A stretch of DNA of 64,000 bases, from positions 12,024,333 through 12,088,332 of the forward strand of contig NC_092189.1 of assembly GCF_043641665.1 (NCBI RefSeq). Reading direction: 5' to 3'. Origin of the DNA: Enoplosus armatus. Its lineage: Eukaryota; Chordata; Actinopteri; Centrarchiformes; Enoplosidae. Below, in pieces: positions 45,000 to 59,074 of this stretch. Position 1 is the first letter of the stretch. Every line of letters begins with the position of its first letter. A program made the translations under genes and the position numbers. The notes below the pieces were generated by a model that did no database searches, was not told where the DNA came from, and saw only the letters and a list, made by a program, of their open reading frames with translations.

Positions 45000-47900
45000 C
45001 CACACCCAGTGATTTACTGCCCCCAGAGGAAATCAGACTGCTGCGGGATCAGCTAATGTAGGTCAATTGACTGACAACTGCCCCACCTCCATCAATGTGT
45101 ATGGACAGATAGGGGGCAGGAAGAAAAGACACTTAAAAACACATCTTGATTTCAATCCAAAATTACTTGAGAATGTAACCACTGACAACAAAGTGAACCG
45201 TGTATAGAAACAACATGCACATATGTGTGTGTGCATACAAACACACATGAACACACAGTAAACAAACAGGATGATCTCATCAAATGGGTCAGGGGCTCAG
45301 ATCCTTGTGATTAAGCCTGACTAGTCCAGACAGACACAGCAGCCTCGAGGGGTCCACGTGGATACCAGCAATCACTTCAACTTCTCCAGTGCTATCATCT
45401 ACTGCACCACCACACCCCACCTTCCTCACGCTGAGGACCAGAATGTCTATCTATCAAGATAAGACATGAAACATAAACTGGGACAAAACTTCAAAGACCA
45501 TCTGTCCATTTAGAAAAAGGCATGATCAGTGTTCCCTCAGCCCTGAGAGAACATTGGTTTATCTGAACGCAGCAAAGCACCTTGAGGAGCAGTGATGACG
45601 CCCACAAACAGAGCATTATGATGTATGGATCTTAACTTATTAAGAGTATATGCATGCAGGGACAGAATCATCATTATCTTTTTATATATTACAAACAATC
45701 AGCAGGAGCTACCAAACATCTCCATTGTTTCACTACCCAGAGTCGCCTACTTTCTGACGTCTCTGTCTTTTTTACTTCTATTTCAGTCACTGGTTGCTAA
45801 ACACGGCTTAATAAAAAACACGAGAGAACGCTCTAATGAAAGATTTTAACTGCATTGACTGACAACTGAGGAGGCAGACAGGTTTTAATCCTGCTCTCTT
45901 ACATTCACATGCTATGTACGGACTCACAAAGACACCACACATCGGTCTGCTGTGGTCACATAAACACATTGTCACGACCATCAACAACATTAGGAGTCAT
46001 GGCTCACACAGGACAACACTCAAGTGTAAGATTATGACTCTAAATGTGGCTGTAGGTTGTCAACTTGTCACTATAAGCTGTGTGTGTCAGGTTTGCTGTG
46101 TCCACACTGCAGTAGCCTGTACTGCTACTTATAGACACCTCCACAAGAGCGTTTTCCTATTTCAACAACAAACAAGCTACTTATGCCTCTATACCTCTAT
46201 TGTATTTGATTACTATACATGTGAGGACTCTGTTTAGGTATTCTTGACTGTCTGTGTGCACGTCAGAGAGAGAAAAGGGGAGGGGGGGGGGTAAAGAGAG
46301 AGAGCACTGTGGTCATGCATGTGGCTGTGTGACCCCCGATGCTCATTGATATTCTGTTGGCATCAGCCTTCAGCACAGCCTGCAGAGCAGACAGACCCTC
46401 CTCTCTCTCAATCTCTCTCATATTTAGGGAAGAAATCCATCCCCAGAGAGGGACGATGATCCGCTGGGATGAGCTGTGACATTGCGGATTAGGCGAAGAA
46501 AATGCTCAAAAATGAAAATTGTGGGTGGTGGCAGGATTCATGTGTATTTATGTGTGTTGAAGTGGTTTAGAGATTGTGGGGTTCATGGTGAATTTGAGCA
46601 GAGGGAGATCATAAACATTCAAGGGAATATCTGCAAAAAGAATGGCGACATAAACAAGTCTGTTGGTGCATAAATACATGTCACATCTGATTTTTCTCAC
46701 AGTTTCATCACGCCTGTTGACTGCTGTAGAAAAAGCTAGTCTGCTTCTTTAGCTACTGCTAACAACGATGACGAGAGAAACGGATGATGATCAGAAGAGA
46801 AAAGGTTAGGAGGTCGAGAACAGGCCTGAATTCTTCAGCCTCTCCAGGTTTTACATGAACATTTCCTCAAAAAGTCACACGGAAACCTGTTTCAGATAAT
46901 GCACAATTCTCTTTGCAAAAGCCCCATCTGCTCTTTAAGGAGATTTAATGCTTAAATTGTCACTACCTGCTGGGCGTCTTCAGATCTCACGCACACAGCG
47001 ACACACACACACATTAAAGGCCTTTTTCATGATGCCACTCACAGTTCATGTTGATGTGCAGGATATGCTGACTGTTTTCTGAGCAGACACATCATATTGT
47101 TTTTGTGCAAGACATGCTTCACTTCCAGATGAACAAACACACAAATGAGACGCAGTCCGAGGACAGATAGGCAGAAAAATCTGATGACAGGCAGATATGG
47201 GACAGAGAGATAATCAGAAACAAAAGGGATGGAGGAAGAAGGGAGAGGAAGCGAGACAGAAAAACAAGTAGAAACATTGACAAAGAAAACATTCATGAGC
47301 ATGGACATAGAAGGACACAGATAGGAATGAACATGGAGACAGAGAAGCAGACAGACTGACACAGATTTCTGCTTGAGGCAGGCAGGCAGACAGTGTTTTT
47401 ATCTCTTCGTTCTGGTGCTTCAGGGTGATACAGGCAGCGCCGCGATGATGGAGATGTCACTCAGCGGCGTGATGGCACAGCCAATCGGTTGACACTCACT
47501 GGCCCATGTTAATTGTGTGCTAATTGTGTGTCACATGGAGAGTGTTATACAAGTAGCCGAGTAATTTGATCAAGGGGATATCGTCAAGATATGATGGCCG
47601 AAGCAAGGAGACTGAATGAAGCAGGCAAGAGATATGTTTACACACCAAGATGCAGGCGTGTGAAGTTATGCACTCAAATTCAAAGTGATGCAAATAAGCA
47701 CACAAATGCGCAAACACTCAAATATATATGCAGTCACACACATACTATCATTCAAAAACATCAGTTAAAGCCCCCCTTCTTTTGCATTCTTCAGCAGCCA
47801 CTCAGACCCTGTTTCTCTGGAGCTTAAATGCCACAGTAGTGTGTATTTCTCTCCTGAAACAGCAGGAAAGTTGAGAAATGGCCAATCTAAACAAATGAAG

Positions 47901-49014
47901 TGAGGCTTTAATCCACAGTTCTCAGAAATGGAGACTGGGAGAAAGAGAGAGAAGCAGTGGAGTGTACAGCCAAGTTAAAGACAAATGAAGCAAATTTATT
48001 TCAGAGGCCTGGCAATGTGGATGCTAACAGCAGCCAGAGAAATGCACACACACACACATAAAACTTCAGAGGAAAAGAAAAAAAAAACTAAATGTAGAAG
48101 GGGTGAGGAAATAGCAGGAGAGGAAACACACCGAATATAAGAGGTAATAAGTTGTGTGCATGTGAATTCATTGTTTTCTTCACAGTTGAGGTCACATCTC
48201 TTCCACATCTAACACTCCCTCCCTCCCTTCATCTCTCCTCCAGGAGGCGGAAGGATGGCAGATATGCTCCGAGGTTCACTTTGCTACCTGGAGACCGACA
48301 GCCTCCCTCGGCCAGCCAATCAGAGGCTGTGAAAAACAGCCTCCTGCTCTTCCATTGGTCCACTGCTCCCGGGAACTCATTCCACTATCAATGGCCATGT
48401 CATTGTGTCGTCTGGCAGCGCTGAAGCCAATTATACTGCCCCCTTTCTTTGTTCAGACCTTTTTTCTCCAGCAGACCCCCTTCACGCATGTAAGGGCATA
48501 GACACACACACACAAACACACACACATACAAATCTCCCCCGACTCCCCAGAATGTCACAACAAGAGACTGAGGAAGTCTGGGAATCAGGAGGACCTGAAA
48601 CTCATAGTAATGAGACATCATTATAGATTCCACCACCATCAATTCTATGTCCTTGACCTGGCCTTAACCAGAATAAACCCACACCTATAAAACTTAAATT
48701 TTTAAATGTTTAAGTCTTTGGCAAACCTTAAACCTAAAACCCAGGTGGTATCTATGCAACCCTGCTTCATGTTCATAGTGATGTTTGTGTAACTGCAATT
48801 TAGCAAGAAGTGTGCTAAGTTCATGTAGTGCAATGAAAAGTAACTATATAGAGGCTTAGATAATAGTTTGCCTTCAACACTTGTTGCCTGCTTCCTGTTT
48901 CATACTAGTAGTCAGTATTGCCATTTTTAATATTCAATCACAATCTGACTTTAAACAAGAAGTTTAAATTGTTAAACCTTAACCAGATTTGCCACAATTC
49001 TGTTTACTACTTTG

Positions 49015-49245
49015 AGGAACAAGACCAAGAGTCTACAGCCCTGCTGGTGGCTCCATGAGGCTAAACTAAATGCTAAATGGAGGCTATAAAGGCTAAATGT
49101 TAATGTCAGCATGCTAACATGCTAACAATGGGAATGCTAACATGCTGATGTCCAGCAGGCATAATGTTTACCATCTTACTTTTGCCAATTAGCACAAAAC
49201 ACAAAGTACAGCTGAGGCTGATGGGAATGTCATTAGTTTTGCAGG
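49015..49245 (+). mobile_element. Truncated high-copy fish interspersed repeat (GCTAACATGCTAAC type)
   Basis: The segment contains GTCAGCATGCTAACATGCTA, AATTAGCACAAAACACAAAG and TACAGCTGAGGCTGATGGGA, then CATTAGTTTTGCAGGTATTT, after which similarity stops. I recognise this from memory as a repeat found throughout percomorph genomes. This copy seems to be cut off at its 3' side and has no coding capacity. Confidence 0.7.
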
Positions 49246-52200
49246 TATTTGACAGTTTCAATGTCAGCCGCAGACCAGTATGAGCTTCAATGCAAGTCCA
49301 TCAAAACTAAAACACAACTCCTCCCCAGTACAGCCTGCTATGTTCACCAAATATTTGACTTGCAAGAAAGAATGAAAGATAATATTGGTGAAGGATATGC
49401 AGGACGAGTTATGCAACGTGCTGTAATAAACATGGGGTTGTTTTGTTCTGTAGTCTGTCCACCTGACTTACCATTAATGACTCTTGTGACTTTTACAAAC
49501 AATTTGGCTCTCTGGAAACACTGCTAGCAGGATGACACAACATAGTTTAACAAGCAACATGGTTGAGTAAACTAAGGGGGTCTAATCAGCCATGATAAGT
49601 GAGAGTGAAGGACCTTTAACAGACTATGAAGACGAGCCTCTCAGTCTACTGTGTCACAGATGACTTTGTCCCGTCTTGCTTTCAGATACTGACATCAACT
49701 CTTCTGTCCAATAAAACTTCAAACACAGAAACAGTTTGCTTTCTGTCTTCTTTCAGCTCGCTGTGGCGAACATGAACAGGATGTGCTCACATGTTTACAC
49801 AGCCCACGTTTGGTGTGTAAACACAGTCACGAGCACGAGCGTAACTGAGTGTAAACATACATTCAGACACACCCACATACACACCTATAGGCTACATCTA
49901 CTCAGTGATGCAAATGTGTCAAACAAACTCAACAAACAGGGACGCACACACACACACTTTTATATATATACAAGCACAACAGGTCGTCTGTTGTCAGCCG
50001 CTCTCACAGTCCTGTTGGTGTTAACAAAGTCCACGGCTTTCTTTTTTTTTAATCCAGAGACCTCCACTTTTGTTTGTCAGCTAATCACTTCATCACAGCC
50101 AGCCTTCCCTCCCATCTACTCTTTCAATCCCTCAACCTCTTTCATCTGCTCTACTATATGTTCATTTCACTCATTCTCAAACCTCCCTGCTGTTTTTAAT
50201 TGCAACTCTCACTCGCTTTCCCTCTTTCCCAAACTCTTGTAGTCACTCAAGCTCTCTTCTCCAGAATGAAGGACCTCTTTATGATACTATTTCCTTCGTA
50301 CTATGTACATCATCATTAAAAACGTCGCCATCCTCCTCCTTATCTTATCCTGACATTTCCTTCATTCACACTTGAATCCTTTTTTTTAGAAGCAAATTAT
50401 ATTACTTAGTGGACATACGATCAAAAGGAGGTAAAGGCTTATATGTTGCTATATGCTCCTCAGTCTGCCCTTATGTTAATGATCATGAAGTAAATCCAAT
50501 TACATTGAGGTATATTTGAAAGGTATATTTCCACTTTGTCAAAGCAGGTACATTACAGGATGAAATAATATGTATGCACGGATTAAAATATGTTTCAGGC
50601 ATTTTGAAAATGTAATTTAAAAGGATCAAGATTTTATAAATATTTGCTATTTTTACTAATATCTGTGCAGTTGCAATGCCAAAGGTCAGAAAAGACAAAC
50701 TTCCTCCATTCCACAACATAACTAACAACGATCGTAAATGATGAAAGGAAGTCAGGCCTTTCTGGTTAAAATGAGCAGGGCAGTTAATGAGCTGAAAGGA
50801 CGGCAGTAGCAGCTCAGGTTCACTCCTTCATTCACGGTGCACAGGAGAGAAAATGGGAAATGGATTCTTTGTTTGATGCGAAAGGACGTCCAAAAACAGA
50901 CCTCATTATCTTCTCAAACTCTCTGTGACGTCAGAGATGAGAGAACATGAGTAAATGTAAATGTTTAAAATGAGGAAGCACAGTTTGTGCACTAAAAGTA
51001 TGTTTGAACATTATGACACCTAATTAAGCTGTGGATCATTTTTGAAATTAGAAAACAGTCACATTTAATATTGTATGACTGCACACAGAGCACTGAACGT
51101 CAGGTTAAGGTGCTTAAAGGTTTAGAATGAAACACTCAACCCATGTTTATACTGAAGTACATTATCCATAAACTGAGTGCTTTCCCTGGAGAGTTTCATT
51201 GATAATAAACTGCTTTCTTGACTCTTACCTGTGGGTGAAGTTTATCATCCTCACTAATGTAGACTGACCTGTAAACAGAGAGAGGGAGAGCAAAGTGAGT
51301 TCACCTTCAGGTGGATGTCGCTTAACAGTAGGGCCAGATAATAAAGGACATCATTTATGCTTTTCTTTTTCTGTTTTGAATGAAAAAGAGATGCAAAAGT
51401 TTCAGTCTGAACAAGCTGAAGCCTGCGAGAATATACCGTTAGAAACTGTGAAAGATTTAGGAGATGTGGAAGGAAAGAAAGGAATCAACTCACCTTACAG
51501 AACAAAGCTGAAGTCAGGGAAACTTCTCCAGCTATTTTGAGTATGTGGTATGACACAGCAGGGCATTCCCAGAACAGGCCAGGACTGGCGAGTCTGACCA
51601 CGACAGGGAGGAGATCAGTGGAAGTCAAGACTTATCATACTTTATGTTAGGAAGCTTCTGAGTCTGGTGATCTTAGTGATTGTGAGATGGAAGACGAGTG
51701 TGTTTCCTCTGACTGAACTGGGTGCTCTGTTACGTAATCTAAAAGTGGGCTAGCAGCACTCTAAAGTTGCAGGGCATCTCAATACTCTTTCCTCAACCAT
51801 TTTATTCATTAGACTGACTGAGGGTTTGTTGGCTGAAACAAGTGTCAACATAAGAAATAAAAAGGTGAACTGAGGCCAGACTTTTTTTGTTTTTGGAGTT
51901 TCGCTCTCCCAGTTTAGATGTGATTTTAGCATCAAAACAGATACTTGTAGAGGAAGAGATACTGGATCAAAGGAGGTCATAGCATGTAAGTGACAGTGAC
52001 AGAAGGGTTGGAACAGAAATGGAAACACACCATAACTGTTCTCCTCTCTCTCTCTCTCTCATACACAGTCTAATATGAGGGATCATGTTGAACGCTGGCA
52101 ATCAATGTTGGAAAATGTCTCTGGAAACCCTGGAGCCATGGAAGACCCTGGAATTTATCTGTAAAAAATAACTAATTCCACTGTTTATTCATTCTTCTGC

Positions 52201-52331
52201 TGTCTTCTGGCAATAAAATGATAGTTTCATAGTTTGCAGAAACTATCTGGTATTTTATGTGTTTACATGAGAGGGAGGGAGGAGTGAGACATATGGAGAA
52301 AAGGAATTCACTTGCAAACTGAGCTAGAAAT

Positions 52332-52359
52332 CACACACACACACACACACACACACACA
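52332..52359 (+). repeat. (CA)n microsatellite
   Basis: About 14 CA units just beyond the probable diaph1 3' end. Confidence 0.95.
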
Positions 52360-52430
52360 TTTTATCACATTAACACGTCGACAGACGAGGCACAAACTTT
52401 CAGACATGACCAAAGAATGAGCCAATCACA

Positions 52431-54624
52431 TCTTCAAATTACTTAAGACATTTTTAATAGTTCTGTGTAGCAAACAGAATGACTATGTGCATTATTCTGT
52501 ATACATAAAGCAATCTCTGGGAAGAAAAAATCTTGTCTCCATTCAAATACATTAAAATAATCAACCGTAAAAATTCACATAGAAAAACAGTCTCTTTAAA
52601 AAAAATCATTGAACAAAATGAAGGAATGACTCGAATTAGAAAACAACAAATATTCCAGTGATGTTCTGTTATCCTATTCGTATTTTTAATCTTCCTCTCC
52701 TGAACATTGAAAACAGTATCTGTGACACACAATCGCCTGCAGAGTTGGGCAGAATATCGCAGAGATAAAACAGCAGTCGTGTCTCTGGTACTGGTTACTC
52801 TGTTACTGGATTAAAATGAAGCACCAGCACTCGATCAGAACAAGGATCTCTACACCTACTGTACTGGAAAAACCTCATATTGCTTAAGTGCCAGTTCTTC
52901 CACGTCCAAAGACATTCAGTTTTTATGGAATATGTCACATAAACGCTGGTGTTGTAGAGAAGAATTTTTTTGTTATTCCTGATATGCTTAACTTTCGGAG
53001 GAGCTATAAAGATTATCCTCAGTCACTAGCAAAATGCAGCACTGATCTTGAATCAGCGGGGATAAAGGGTATTATTACATCCTGAGGCTGGCTACAGTAT
53101 TGTGTTTGCATAGGAATAAATATTGCATGGAGCAGCTGACATCACCTCGCAGGATTCCTGTCAGATGTTACACCACAACATCATGGCAACATGTATGCTG
53201 ATGGCCACTGAATACAAATAACAGCAAGGCCAGACATTCAGTAACTACTGCTGCAGTTCAGTGGGAGGGGAGCAACACATTCACACACACACACACACGT
53301 ACTTGTCTCAGCAGTTTTTGGGCAGTTTTCCAGTGTGCTATATCCTCGGCAGAAAGACCACAAAGCTGTTTATGAAACCTAGAATTTATGACAGCATGGT
53401 CGGTAGCATGCAGTAATTACAGATGGCAACACACACGCACAAACTCAAACCTACATGCACAAACACACATACACTCACATACACAGGAAGTTGTGTGCAC
53501 ACAAAACTAAATATAGGCTGCTGACTTCACTCACTCAGATATTCTCATACACATAAACACACAGGCATGTAAACTGCTCAGGCTAGGTTTTGTATGGAAA
53601 CACCCTTTTAAAAAGCAACGTTTTTTTTGGTTTAAGTGACTGTGGAGGAACTTTCTCCTCCCATGTAACTCCACTTCCCTCTGGGGTTTATGGGAATGTT
53701 CATGTATGTAAGCAGGTTTTCTTCATATAGCTGTTGTGGGCACGTGTGGTAACATAGCTTAGACAAGTTTAAATTATCCCAATTTTTTATGTGAAACTTA
53801 TGAATGCACAGCAGTGAACTAAATCCCTTCTCAGTAAAAATAAACAAAAAAACACACACTGAAACACCCAGGTGATGTTGGACTGGTCCACACACCAGCC
53901 CAGTGCAAACTGTGACTGGACAAAACCTGGGAGTGAAATGACAAGACTGGATTTCTATTGGTTGGCACTTTTTTTCAATAATACAGCGAAATGATACATA
54001 CAGTATATCAGACAATTACAAAGCAATATGTTTCATAGGTTAAAAATAAAAACAAAGTGAAAAAGCGCAAAGTGGTCTTGACCTGGAGCATCCAGAGAAA
54101 ACCCTATGAAGCACCTGCAGGATGTGCCAAATTCCAGACATTCCCGGTTTAAACGTGGGATTTGGAAATAACCGCAAAAAAAATAAAGAATGTGTGGATC
54201 CCTCCTGAGTAAGTCTTTGGAATCGCTCAAGATGCCCTTTGATGAATGACAGGTGAATCAAGTGATGTAGAAGTACAGAGAAACAGACAAAAAAAAAAAA
54301 GAACTGATATGTGCACATGTTGAAGAAAGCAATTACATCTTTATGACATTGGCAAAGATCCAAAAGGTTGATGAGGGACATTCAGGGGTGGTGGCTGAGG
54401 TGAGAGCCCCGCCCTCATCCTCTGCCTCTCCCTGTGCTCCCAGAAGACAGTCAATGCTACCCTAATGATGATGGTCCTGTTAAGACAAAAAGGTTGGAGA
54501 AGCACAGCCTTTTTTTTTTTCTTACAGTAAACTATTCTCAGATTGATATTGGCCCTTGGATGGCTACGAAATACATCTGTGTTTGGATATCATGACTCTG
54601 TGAGTAACAAGAGCCCAGGGTGCC
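52431..54624 (-). other. diaph1: Probable diaph1 3' UTR and downstream flank
   Basis: The region follows the diaph1 stop on the minus strand. I saw no AATAAA complement close to the stop. An ATTAAA on the minus strand (52453-52458) and an AATAAA (52184-52189) are the nearest candidates, implying a 3' UTR of about 2.2-2.4 kb. The extent is uncertain; no other gene is recognised. Confidence 0.35.
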
Positions 54625-54812
54625 TTAATGCGACCGAGGGGTAGCAGCCTCCAGTAACTCCTCTAATGACTCTGCTCCTTCTAGTTTAGGCTCCTCCTTC
54701 TCCTCTAACTTTTTCTTCTTAGCGAGCACTTTGCTGGATGAAGGCGTGTCTTCCTGCATCAGCTCTTTGGCCAGGATGTTGGTCACTGCGTGACCAGCTC
54801 GTCGGTGGTTGG
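54625..54812 (-). CDS. diaph1: diaph1-like formin, last coding exon (C-terminus)
   Basis: On the minus strand an acceptor (tttctcag) ends at 54813. The exon then completes an Ala codon from the previous exon and reads NHRRAGHAVTNILAKELMQE, a lysine/glutamate-rich stretch (LAKKKKLEEKEEPK), and ends LLEAATPRSH before TAA at 54627-54625. HRRAGHAVTNILAKEL corresponds to the RKAGCAVTSLLASEL segment that follows the DAD of DIAPH1 (from memory). The phase fits the exon at 63605-63694 exactly. DIAPH1 is a Rho-activated formin that nucleates and elongates actin filaments; this exon lies after the catalytic FH2 domain. The last ~30 residues seem different from mammals. The rest of the gene lies beyond the window. 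Confidence 0.88.
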
Positions 54813-56779
54813 CTGAGAAAGAGAAAGACGCAGAGTGAATGAGATAAACAAATACAGAGATAAGAAATCATGGTTATATCGTAACAAGTCCATGCAGATA
54901 TGTCAGACAAACATGTCAGTTAGCCATACAACTCCACATCAGCAGCAGGATAATTAACATTGTTCACTGCAAATGAATAGAGACAACCAGTTCAATTAGT
55001 TACCACACTGATGGTGCAGCATGTGCCTCCAAGAACATCACAGGCTTGTGTTTTGAATGATAAAACACAAAATGGATGCTCCCTTTCTTTCCATCGTACA
55101 CACACACATGCAGTACCATGACACACAAATACACAAATGGCTTAATGGAGTGGCTGTGTGTATGTATGTGTGTGGATTAGTGTGACATCTGGAGTAACTC
55201 ACTGCTAATGTCAGATTAAACTCAACTTGATCCTGACGAAGTGGAAAGAATGAGGAAATGAGAAATGGGGTATAAGAGACATTTAGAGGAAGAGGAAGGG
55301 GGACTGACAGGATGAAGGAGTAAAAGCAAGGAGGGAAGTAAGGGGTGAGACAGGAGGGGTGAAACATCATGAGGAGCAAGGATGATTCATGCTGTGGGAA
55401 GATTGAAGAGGCAGGGATGAATGAAAATGAAACGAACATGGAGAGACTGAGTGAGAGGAGGAATGTGAGGAATTAAAGAAGCAAGTAGTAAAATAGATCA
55501 CAGACAAATAGTGGATGCAGTGAAGGGAAGGAAAGAGAAACACAGTGAGTGACAGATTGTGCCCTTATTATTATGTTATTTCCTCTCCTCCACATACACC
55601 AGCAGCAGCAGCAGACTTTCCTTTATCTCTCATTACCTCCCTCTATCCTTTACCACTCTTCATTCTCCTGCGTGGGAGGACAGCTGTGCAGCAACAGCAG
55701 CGGCCATTTTGAATTATATAGGTCAGTGGGAGATTGTGTTTGTGTGTTTGCTGTTATTGTATGCCTTGTGTGTTCAGAATTATTCACTCCTCAAGCAAAA
55801 GAGGCGATGAATAAAAGGTTAACATCAGCACAGGACACATTTGTTATCACAAACACACACATTGATGTAATGTATTCCTGTGATACTGAAAAAAACAGAT
55901 CGTCATGATGCAAACCAAAAGGAACTCACATGCAAATGAACCATGGTAACACACACACAACAAACCAAAGATCTGACACATGGTTCTGACGGAGCACAAA
56001 AAAAAAATCACAGTTACCGAACAGGTCTCCAGAACTAGCTGTGACAAAGACACAAGTGAGTCTGGGGAGAAAGAGGAGGAGGATTTGGAGGTTTAGAGTC
56101 ATATTCACAGTCGACTTGTCTTCGTTATGTGTGAGCCTCAGCTGGACTGATCAGCACAGACAGCTGGGGTGTCAAATTATCACCTCACATTTCTTTGGAG
56201 AGGCACAAAGATCACTCTTCATCTCTTACAAACACCAGTACATGGGAACACTCCATCTCTTTCTCGCTCTCACATTCGTGCTCCATATCTATTTCCGTCC
56301 CTTCCCAAACCTCTCCCTGACTCATAAACTAACTAATTAGAAATTATGCAAATGACCCAAAAACCGAGAGAAAGAGTGTGCGTCAGTGTGGGTGTTATTC
56401 TGTGTGTGTGCGCTGTGCCGAGCTTGTCCTAAAAAATCAGACCCGCAGAGAAAAGCTCTTCAAAGGCTGTCAACCCAGCTCCTCTCGTCTCTCATCCTCC
56501 TCCACTCCCCTCTTGAGAGAGAAGACGAAGAGGAGGAAGAGAGAGGGGGATAAGAGTCAGGATCACAGGGTTGTTGCATTGGAAGCAGCATGGGAAAAAG
56601 ATGCATTTAGACAGAAACCTGAAGATTAAAATAATGAGAGGAAAATTCTCAGAGGCGAGAGAGATTTAAATATAGTTAAAATACATGAACAAACAGCCTC
56701 AGGAGCAAATACATCACCTGATAGACAGCAGATAAACCAGCATATCAAGTTAGTTTCAAATGTCATGTAACACATAAAA

Positions 56780-57375
56780 AAATGAAAATGGCTTAATGGA
56801 TAAACCTGTCAATATTCTACCTTTTTGTTATTGTCAACAAATCCCACAATGTTTCCTTAACGTTACCCAGGAGTGAATAGAGCATTTTTGGGGACTGACT
56901 TGTTGGGGACAAATAAGACAAATATAGAATATCACCAGACTTAGGGATTCATTTGCGGTAATTCAGAGGTATAAGTCACCTTTCATTGGAAATTAATTGG
57001 AATAATCTTGCAGCTCGTAGCCTTCAAATGAGATTGAAATAATCTCTTGTCCTGACCAGTTCGATTGTGATTTAACTATTCAAAGAGGCACCTCAGCAAT
57101 TTTACACATGACGTTTAGTTACTTTTCATGGGGAGGAGGACTATTCAACCTGTGATAACAGTTGTTAAATGTCTTATGTGGCTCTGGAAGGAGCTGTCTA
57201 AAGCCTGAGAAAATAACCCTGATGATACAGGATCCAGTGTTTTTGGAACTTGACCCACACCAGGGACTAAAAGTCGACTCTGTTTCTTCGATAATGACCC
57301 CTATTTTTTTTTATCTTCTGGCCTCCCAACCTTGTGGAAGTGCAGTACAAAAATCTCTGGAGTAGCCCTTTAACA
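56780..57375 (+). mobile_element. Probable fish interspersed repeat within the diaph1 intron
   Basis: Strings such as TTGTCAACAAATCCCACAAT, ATGTCTTATGTGGCTCTGGA, CTGAGAAAATAACCCTGATG and a terminal CTCTGGAGTAGCCCTTTAA look like pieces of a repeat I recall from percomorph sequences. I cannot name the family or prove its ends; two adjacent elements are possible. Confidence 0.4.
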
Positions 57376-58356
57376 CGTGGCACTACAAACAGGAAATTCT
57401 CAGCATGTGTGTCGTATCCAGAAACTAGCTGCGATGTTGACTAAACGATCCATGCACTTGGCATGAAGCCTGGTGCGTGCAGCAGTAGGAAATGAGATGT
57501 CGGGACTCACAACAAAGACTGTTTTTTAGCTCTGTTTACTGGAGGGAGTGAGGTTGAATGAGTGTTTGTACACTGAGGGGCGATCAGTGGCACAAAGAGT
57601 GTAGTGAAAAGATCATCTGTAACACATTACCCTCCAGGAGACTCAATAATGACTGCCTAATGAGGGGAAGAACGCTTTGTTGTACAGTATGTGTGTGTGC
57701 GGCCCTTATGACGGGAAATAACAGAAATAGGGAGAAGAATGAGGAGAGAATATGCAGACATGCAAGTGGAGGGCAGTTTGAGATGAGAAGGTAACAAGAA
57801 CCAGCTCAGTGGCTTTGTTAAGGTCAACAGAGAATACCCACCTCTTCTCTGATCCCAGATCACGCTTATCCTGCAACTTAATGACCATGAAATCTACATG
57901 GTGTGATGCCAGTGGTTGACAAGGAAGCAGCCATCTTTATGCTCCTGCTTTATTGGCGGTACAGCAGCTGCAGCAAAGCCACAGTCACATGACAGCATGG
58001 TAACTCTGCCACGACTAGCATGATGGTGTATTTGCAGATGTAGGCTGGCCCTCCATCAGTGTCTCCAACTTAGCAGGGAGTCATATCGCCCTCCTCAGGC
58101 CACACTGCGTATCACACTGCTGCTCTGCACTAGAGGACTGTGGGAAAGAGTGACGTCATCTAGCACCACTTCTGGCTTGTGCCTGTGGGGTTAGTATTGA
58201 TGTGCACACATTTTATGTCACCCAATGGGCTCAACTGGTGCATCTGTGTGGCTTGCTGGCCTGTATTGTCTCAGTGGGTGTTAAGTATGCATGTGACATC
58301 ACCACTGCCTCAGTAACGGGCTTGATTGATGAATGCTCTCCTATTGGTCTGAATCT

Positions 58357-58360
<4 letters not shown>

Positions 58361-58404
<44 letters not shown>
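58361..58404 (+). repeat. (GT)n microsatellite
   Basis: About 22 uninterrupted TG units in the diaph1 intron. Confidence 0.97.
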
Positions 58405-58406
<2 letters not shown>

Positions 58407-58975
58407 AGAACATCTGTGAAAGCACACATCTTTGCAGGGGTCTTTTTCTTCTTTTGTAGGAGCAGAGCGTCTGCAGGGTCAGCGTGTGCCTCTATTGTTG
58501 CTATCCCCTTTATCTCTGGCTCTCTGTTGTGGTTGGTGCTTTGTCAACTTGTTGCTACTGTGATTGGTTGCTCTGGAAAGGGTCACAACCCAGCAGATGG
58601 GTCTATAGTGAGTGTTTGGACATGTCATTCCTCTACACACAAGTGCCCTTAAATTGCTTTAAACACGTACACACACAAATTAGCCCAATGTAGCCAGGCT
58701 GACAAGTCTGTGAAAAGACATAGACAGACCATGACTTACTATCCAAAGCAGTGTGTGATAGCGTTTGAAAAAGTATGCAAGGCTGTCTGTCCTCTGGAAC
58801 GTGACGTGTCTGTTTGGGTGTATGTATTGGTATGCAAACATCCATGTGTGTCTTTGTATCGGCATGCAAGCATCTGGTGTGTGTGTTTTGTCTGTATGTG
58901 TTTTAAGGGGAGGGGGTAGACAGACGTGGGTAGACAGCTGAGGATACTCCATGCAGTCTGCTCATTCTACACAAC

Positions 58976-58978
<3 letters not shown>

Positions 58979-59072
<94 letters not shown>
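58979..59072 (+). repeat. Long (CA)n microsatellite
   Basis: About 47 uninterrupted CA units (94 bp), the longest simple repeat in the window and likely polymorphic. Confidence 0.97.

Positions 59073-59074
<2 letters not shown>

Larger units (their letters stand above)
36526..52430. other. Long non-genic region between pcdhg and diaph1
   Basis: No coding exon is recognised on either strand. The open frames are short, low in complexity (His/Thr from CA repeats, Ser/Phe/Leu from pyrimidine tracts) and without domains. The region holds microsatellites, interspersed repeats and motif clusters that are annotated separately. In mammals the interval downstream of the gamma constant exons contains cluster enhancers, so regulatory content is plausible. 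Confidence 0.6.

Noticed and set aside
49736..50242. A 168-codon + strand open frame
   Set aside because: The translation is low-complexity (His/Thr from CA repeats, Ser/Phe/Pro from pyrimidine runs) with no domain, no splice support and no conserved start.
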